From positions 1 through 7,814 of the forward strand of contig CAUBDX010000055.1 in the NCBI GenBank assembly GCA_958434805.1: DNA of 7,814 bases. The letters run 5' to 3'. The notes under the pieces were generated by a model. That model searched no databases, had not been told where the DNA came from, and worked only from the letters and a program-made list of their open reading frames with translations. Shown here one piece after another: positions 6,244 through 7,814 of this stretch. Position 1 is the first letter of the stretch. Each line of letters begins with the position of its first letter. Position numbers and translations under genes: made by a program. This DNA is from an uncultured Phocaeicola sp. GTDB lineage: Bacteria; Bacteroidota; Bacteroidia; Bacteroidales; Bacteroidaceae.

Positions 6244-6275
6244 TTTGGATGTTTAATATTTAATAATTACATTTG
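6244..6275 (+). promoter_or_regulatory. Bacteroides-type promoter facing the recombinase
   Basis: TTTG at 6244-6247 is followed after 20 bp by TACATTTG at 6268-6275, a full consensus match. Transcription would start near 6281. The first real gene downstream is the recombinase at 6777, so the product is either a long-leader recombinase mRNA of about 500 nt of 5' sequence or a separate RNA ending at the hairpin at 6599-6638. Confidence 0.58.
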
Positions 6276-6484
6276 TGTTCCAAACGCAGAGTTAATATTA
6301 TTTATTTAGTTGTGTTATAAAAACACACTAATAAGAAACTCATCAAATAACTTATATGAATAAGGGATTTAAATATGATACATAAAATATGAGATTATAC
6401 TTTTAATGAATGCGTCATCTCGTTACAGAGAGAGGTCAAATCATTCATCCTTGATATATATTGCAACTGTTCCAAGCATTGTAT

Positions 6485-6524
6485 CAAGATGCATACAGAT
6501 TACATACACAAAGATTGCATCTTG
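6485..6524 (+). repeat. Perfect 9-bp inverted repeat
   Basis: CAAGATGCA (6485-6493) and TGCATCTTG (6516-6524) are exact inverted copies enclosing 22 nt that contain two near-copies of a TACANA motif. It may be an RNA stem in the putative structured transcript, or core-type recombinase half-sites. Confidence 0.4.
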
Positions 6525-6598
6525 TTGAAATACAGATATGTATTGGAGAGGCGCAAGCCGCCGTTAAGGAATAACTCAGAATTAGCTTAATTTTTATA

Positions 6599-6638
6599 TC
6601 AGGCTGTAACTCATTGAAATATGTGAGTTACAGCCTGA
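6599..6638 (+). terminator. 15-bp perfect stem-loop, possible terminator upstream of the recombinase
   Basis: TCAGGCTGTAACTCA (6599-6613) pairs without mismatch with TGAGTTACAGCCTGA (6624-6638) around a 10-nt loop. The following GTTGTTCTT is only moderately U-rich, so termination is plausible but not certain. The symmetrical stem would also suit a protein-binding or recombination site at the border of the mobile element. Confidence 0.5.
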
Positions 6639-6696
6639 GTTGTTCTTATGCGGTTCGTACACTTGACAATGGAAACCGCGCCAAATGTGCGTACTG

Positions 6697-6736
6697 GCTT
6701 ACACCCTGCTTACACTAAAATTGATGTTGCTTACAC
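6697..6736 (+). repeat. Three helically phased GCTTACAC direct repeats next to the recombinase start
   Basis: GCTTACAC occurs at 6697-6704, 6708-6715 and 6729-6736. Centre spacings are 11 and 21 bp, about one and two turns of the DNA helix, so all three face the same side. They end 40 bp before the recombinase ATG. Integrases of this class have an N-terminal arm-binding domain that recognises short direct repeats near the attachment site, so these are candidate arm-type sites. Confidence 0.5.
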
Positions 6737-6776
6737 CATCAAAAAAAGCCTATGGCAGCGTAAAAAAGAAAGGCTT

Positions 6777-7764
6777 ATGACAACTACATTAAAAGCAATC
6801 GTAAGGAAGCCGCGAACGGACGGCCTTTACGCAGTGTACATCCGAATCGTACACAACCGGAAACCCGGTTACATCAAGACCAACAAGATTGTCGATGCGG
6901 ATCATATCTCTAAGGAGAATGAACCGACCGACCCTGTCGTTAATGAGTATTGTTCAATGCTGGTACGACAGTACACAGACCGGCTGAACAGAACAAACAC
7001 TTCACTTTGGTCTGTCAGTGAAATTATAGAGTATCTTCTCAAAACGGATGAGGAGGCGTGCTTCAGTGAGTATGCCCGTATGTTCATCCGTCAGATGCGG
7101 GCTGACGGACATGAACGCAATGCCAAGAACTATCAACTTGCAGTGGCACACCTGGAGCGTTATATGGGGACTACACGAGTTATGTTTGGTCATCTAACTG
7201 CTGCCGTTCTCAAAAAATGGATTGATTCATTGGCAAAGACCCATCGTGCGAAGGAAATGTACCCTACTAATATCCGAATGATTTTCCGTTCGGCAATTGC
7301 GGATATGAATGACGATGAAAAAGGTATTCAGCGCATCAAGTTCGCTCCATGGGTCAAGGTGCAGATACCCCAAATCTGAACCAAGTGAAAAACTGGCCAT
7401 CAGTGCGGAAGCCTGTCGTGAGTTCTTCAACCATCCCCTGCCCAAGACAAAGATGCTGTCCTCCCTCCCGGAATTGGGAAGAGATGTTGCATTGCTTTCG
7501 CTTTGTCTGGGTGGAATCAATACGGTTGACTTGTACAATCTGAAGAAGTCGGATTACCGTGACGGAGTTATCGGTTACAAGCGTGCAAAAACCCGGCATA
7601 GCCGCAAGGATGAAGCCTATATCGAAATGCGTGTGGAACCATTCATTCAGGATACATTCAATAAGTATTTGTCAGAGGAAGAGGATGAATTCCTTTTCAC
7701 TTTCCACCAACGCTATGGAAACACCGACAGTTTCAATGCCAATGTCAATATCGGTATTAATTGA
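6777..7764 (+). pseudogene. Broken Bacteroidetes tyrosine recombinase/integrase
   Basis: The first frame, from the ATG at 6777, gives MTTTLKAIVRKPRTDGLYAV and an arm-binding domain (about 1-90), then a SAM-like core-binding domain (about 95-180). It stops at 7377-7379. The homologous reading continues in the next frame (PKSEPSEKLAISAEACREFF onward). Dropping one C from the CCCC run at 7368-7371 restores a continuous protein. The catalytic domain follows, with LGGINTVDLYNL and the RAKTRHSRKDEAYIEMRV strands. The position of the usual first catalytic Arg holds no Arg, as in IntDOT-type enzymes. Similarity ends at FNANVNIGI, at about 328 residues of an expected 410 or so; the HxxR/H box and the nucleophilic Tyr are absent because an insertion-sequence end begins there. 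An ORF start at 6648 adds 43 residues unlike the family, so 6777 is preferred. The enzyme is inactive as read. Confidence 0.82.
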
Positions 7765-7814
7765 CACTGTCCAGAATTTTGTGTAAATGGAAACAGGATT
7801 CAGTTGTAAGTTTG
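7763..7814. mobile_element. Probable end of an IS256-family (mutator-type) insertion sequence
   Basis: Integrase similarity breaks at about 7758-7762, and the sequence continues with GACACTGTCCAGAATTTTG and then TGTAAATGG. On the other strand this ends as CCATTTACACAAAATTCTGG, which resembles the terminal inverted repeats of IS256-type elements as I remember them. The transposase would lie outside the window. No target duplication or second end is visible, so family assignment rests on the terminal sequence only. Confidence 0.45.

Larger units (their letters stand above)
6281..6646 (+). other. Gene-free, hairpin-rich stretch; possible structured RNA
   Basis: No convincing protein is encoded here. 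Downstream of the promoter at 6244-6275 lie, in order: a hairpin TGTGTT/AACACA (6311-6327), a 9-bp inverted repeat (6485-6524), AATACA/TGTATT around GATA (6529-6544), GGC-GCAA-GCC with a GNRA-type tetraloop (6550-6559), and a 15-bp perfect stem (6599-6638). The right half, from about 6485, is most densely folded. It could be a non-coding RNA, a structured recombinase leader, or part of the element's attachment region. Confidence 0.35.

Noticed and set aside
6406..6528. A 40-codon plus-strand ORF (begins MNASSRYRER) in the spacer before the recombinase
   Set aside because: It has no recognisable domain, overlaps the inverted repeat at 6485-6524, and its composition looks like random AT-rich spacer.
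6648..6776. N-terminal extension of the recombinase from the ATG at 6648
   Set aside because: These 43 residues do not look like the family, whose members start near MTTTLKA, and the DNA holds the phased GCTTACAC repeats instead.
6088..6776. Retron, CRISPR array or toxin-antitoxin locus in the long spacer
   Set aside because: There is no reverse transcriptase, no regular repeat-spacer pattern and no small paired ORFs; only hairpins, promoters and three short repeats are seen.

Overview
The window looks like an accessory (defence-island) segment from a Bacteroidetes genome, probably Bacteroides, Phocaeicola, Parabacteroides or a relative. Three things point there. Three intergenic sites match the Bacteroides promoter consensus (TTTG, 19-20 bp, TAnnTTTG; one has ATTG at -33). 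Starts lack Shine-Dalgarno sequences and the DNA is AT-rich. The recombinase at the right end is of the Bacteroidetes IntDOT-like type. The exact species cannot be read from the sequence.

Layout. (1) Positions 10-39: a probable terminator of an upstream gene. (2) Positions 70-1704, plus strand: a two-gene operon, a multidomain TIR protein followed 3 bp later by a stand-alone SLOG (LOG/DprA-like nucleotide-binding) protein. (3) Positions 1725-1760: a strong bidirectional terminator. (4) Positions 1766-3914, minus strand, read right to left: a tight operon of a DUF2188 protein, a classical TIR protein and two paralogous ThsB-like TIR proteins. (5) Positions 4005-4143, plus strand: a self-contained promoter-to-terminator unit of about 100 nt with no convincing ORF, a candidate small RNA. 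(6) Positions 4175-6087, minus strand: an ABC/AAA_15-type ATPase overlapping by 4 bp a compact TOPRIM-like protein, an OLD/PARIS-like pair. (7) Positions 6088-6776: a long regulatory region with a promoter for the ATPase operon, a plus-strand promoter, several hairpins and three phased GCTTACAC repeats. (8) Positions 6777-7764: a tyrosine recombinase broken by a frameshift and then cut off. (9) Positions about 7763-7814: probably the end of an IS256-family insertion sequence.

How the parts may work together (inference). Four TIR proteins and one free SLOG protein lie within 3.7 kb, in two operons sharing one terminator. In Thoeris, ThsB TIR proteins make an ADP-ribose-derived signal that the SLOG domain of ThsA senses, switching on its SIR2 NADase. 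Here no SIR2 is present, and the SLOG protein is instead co-transcribed with a TIR protein. This suggests a split Thoeris-like system in which a TIR protein may be the effector, the SLOG protein the signal receptor, and the minus-strand TIR proteins the infection sensors. The ATPase/TOPRIM-like pair looks like a second, independent defence system, and the decayed recombinase is a relic of the mobile element that may have carried the cluster.
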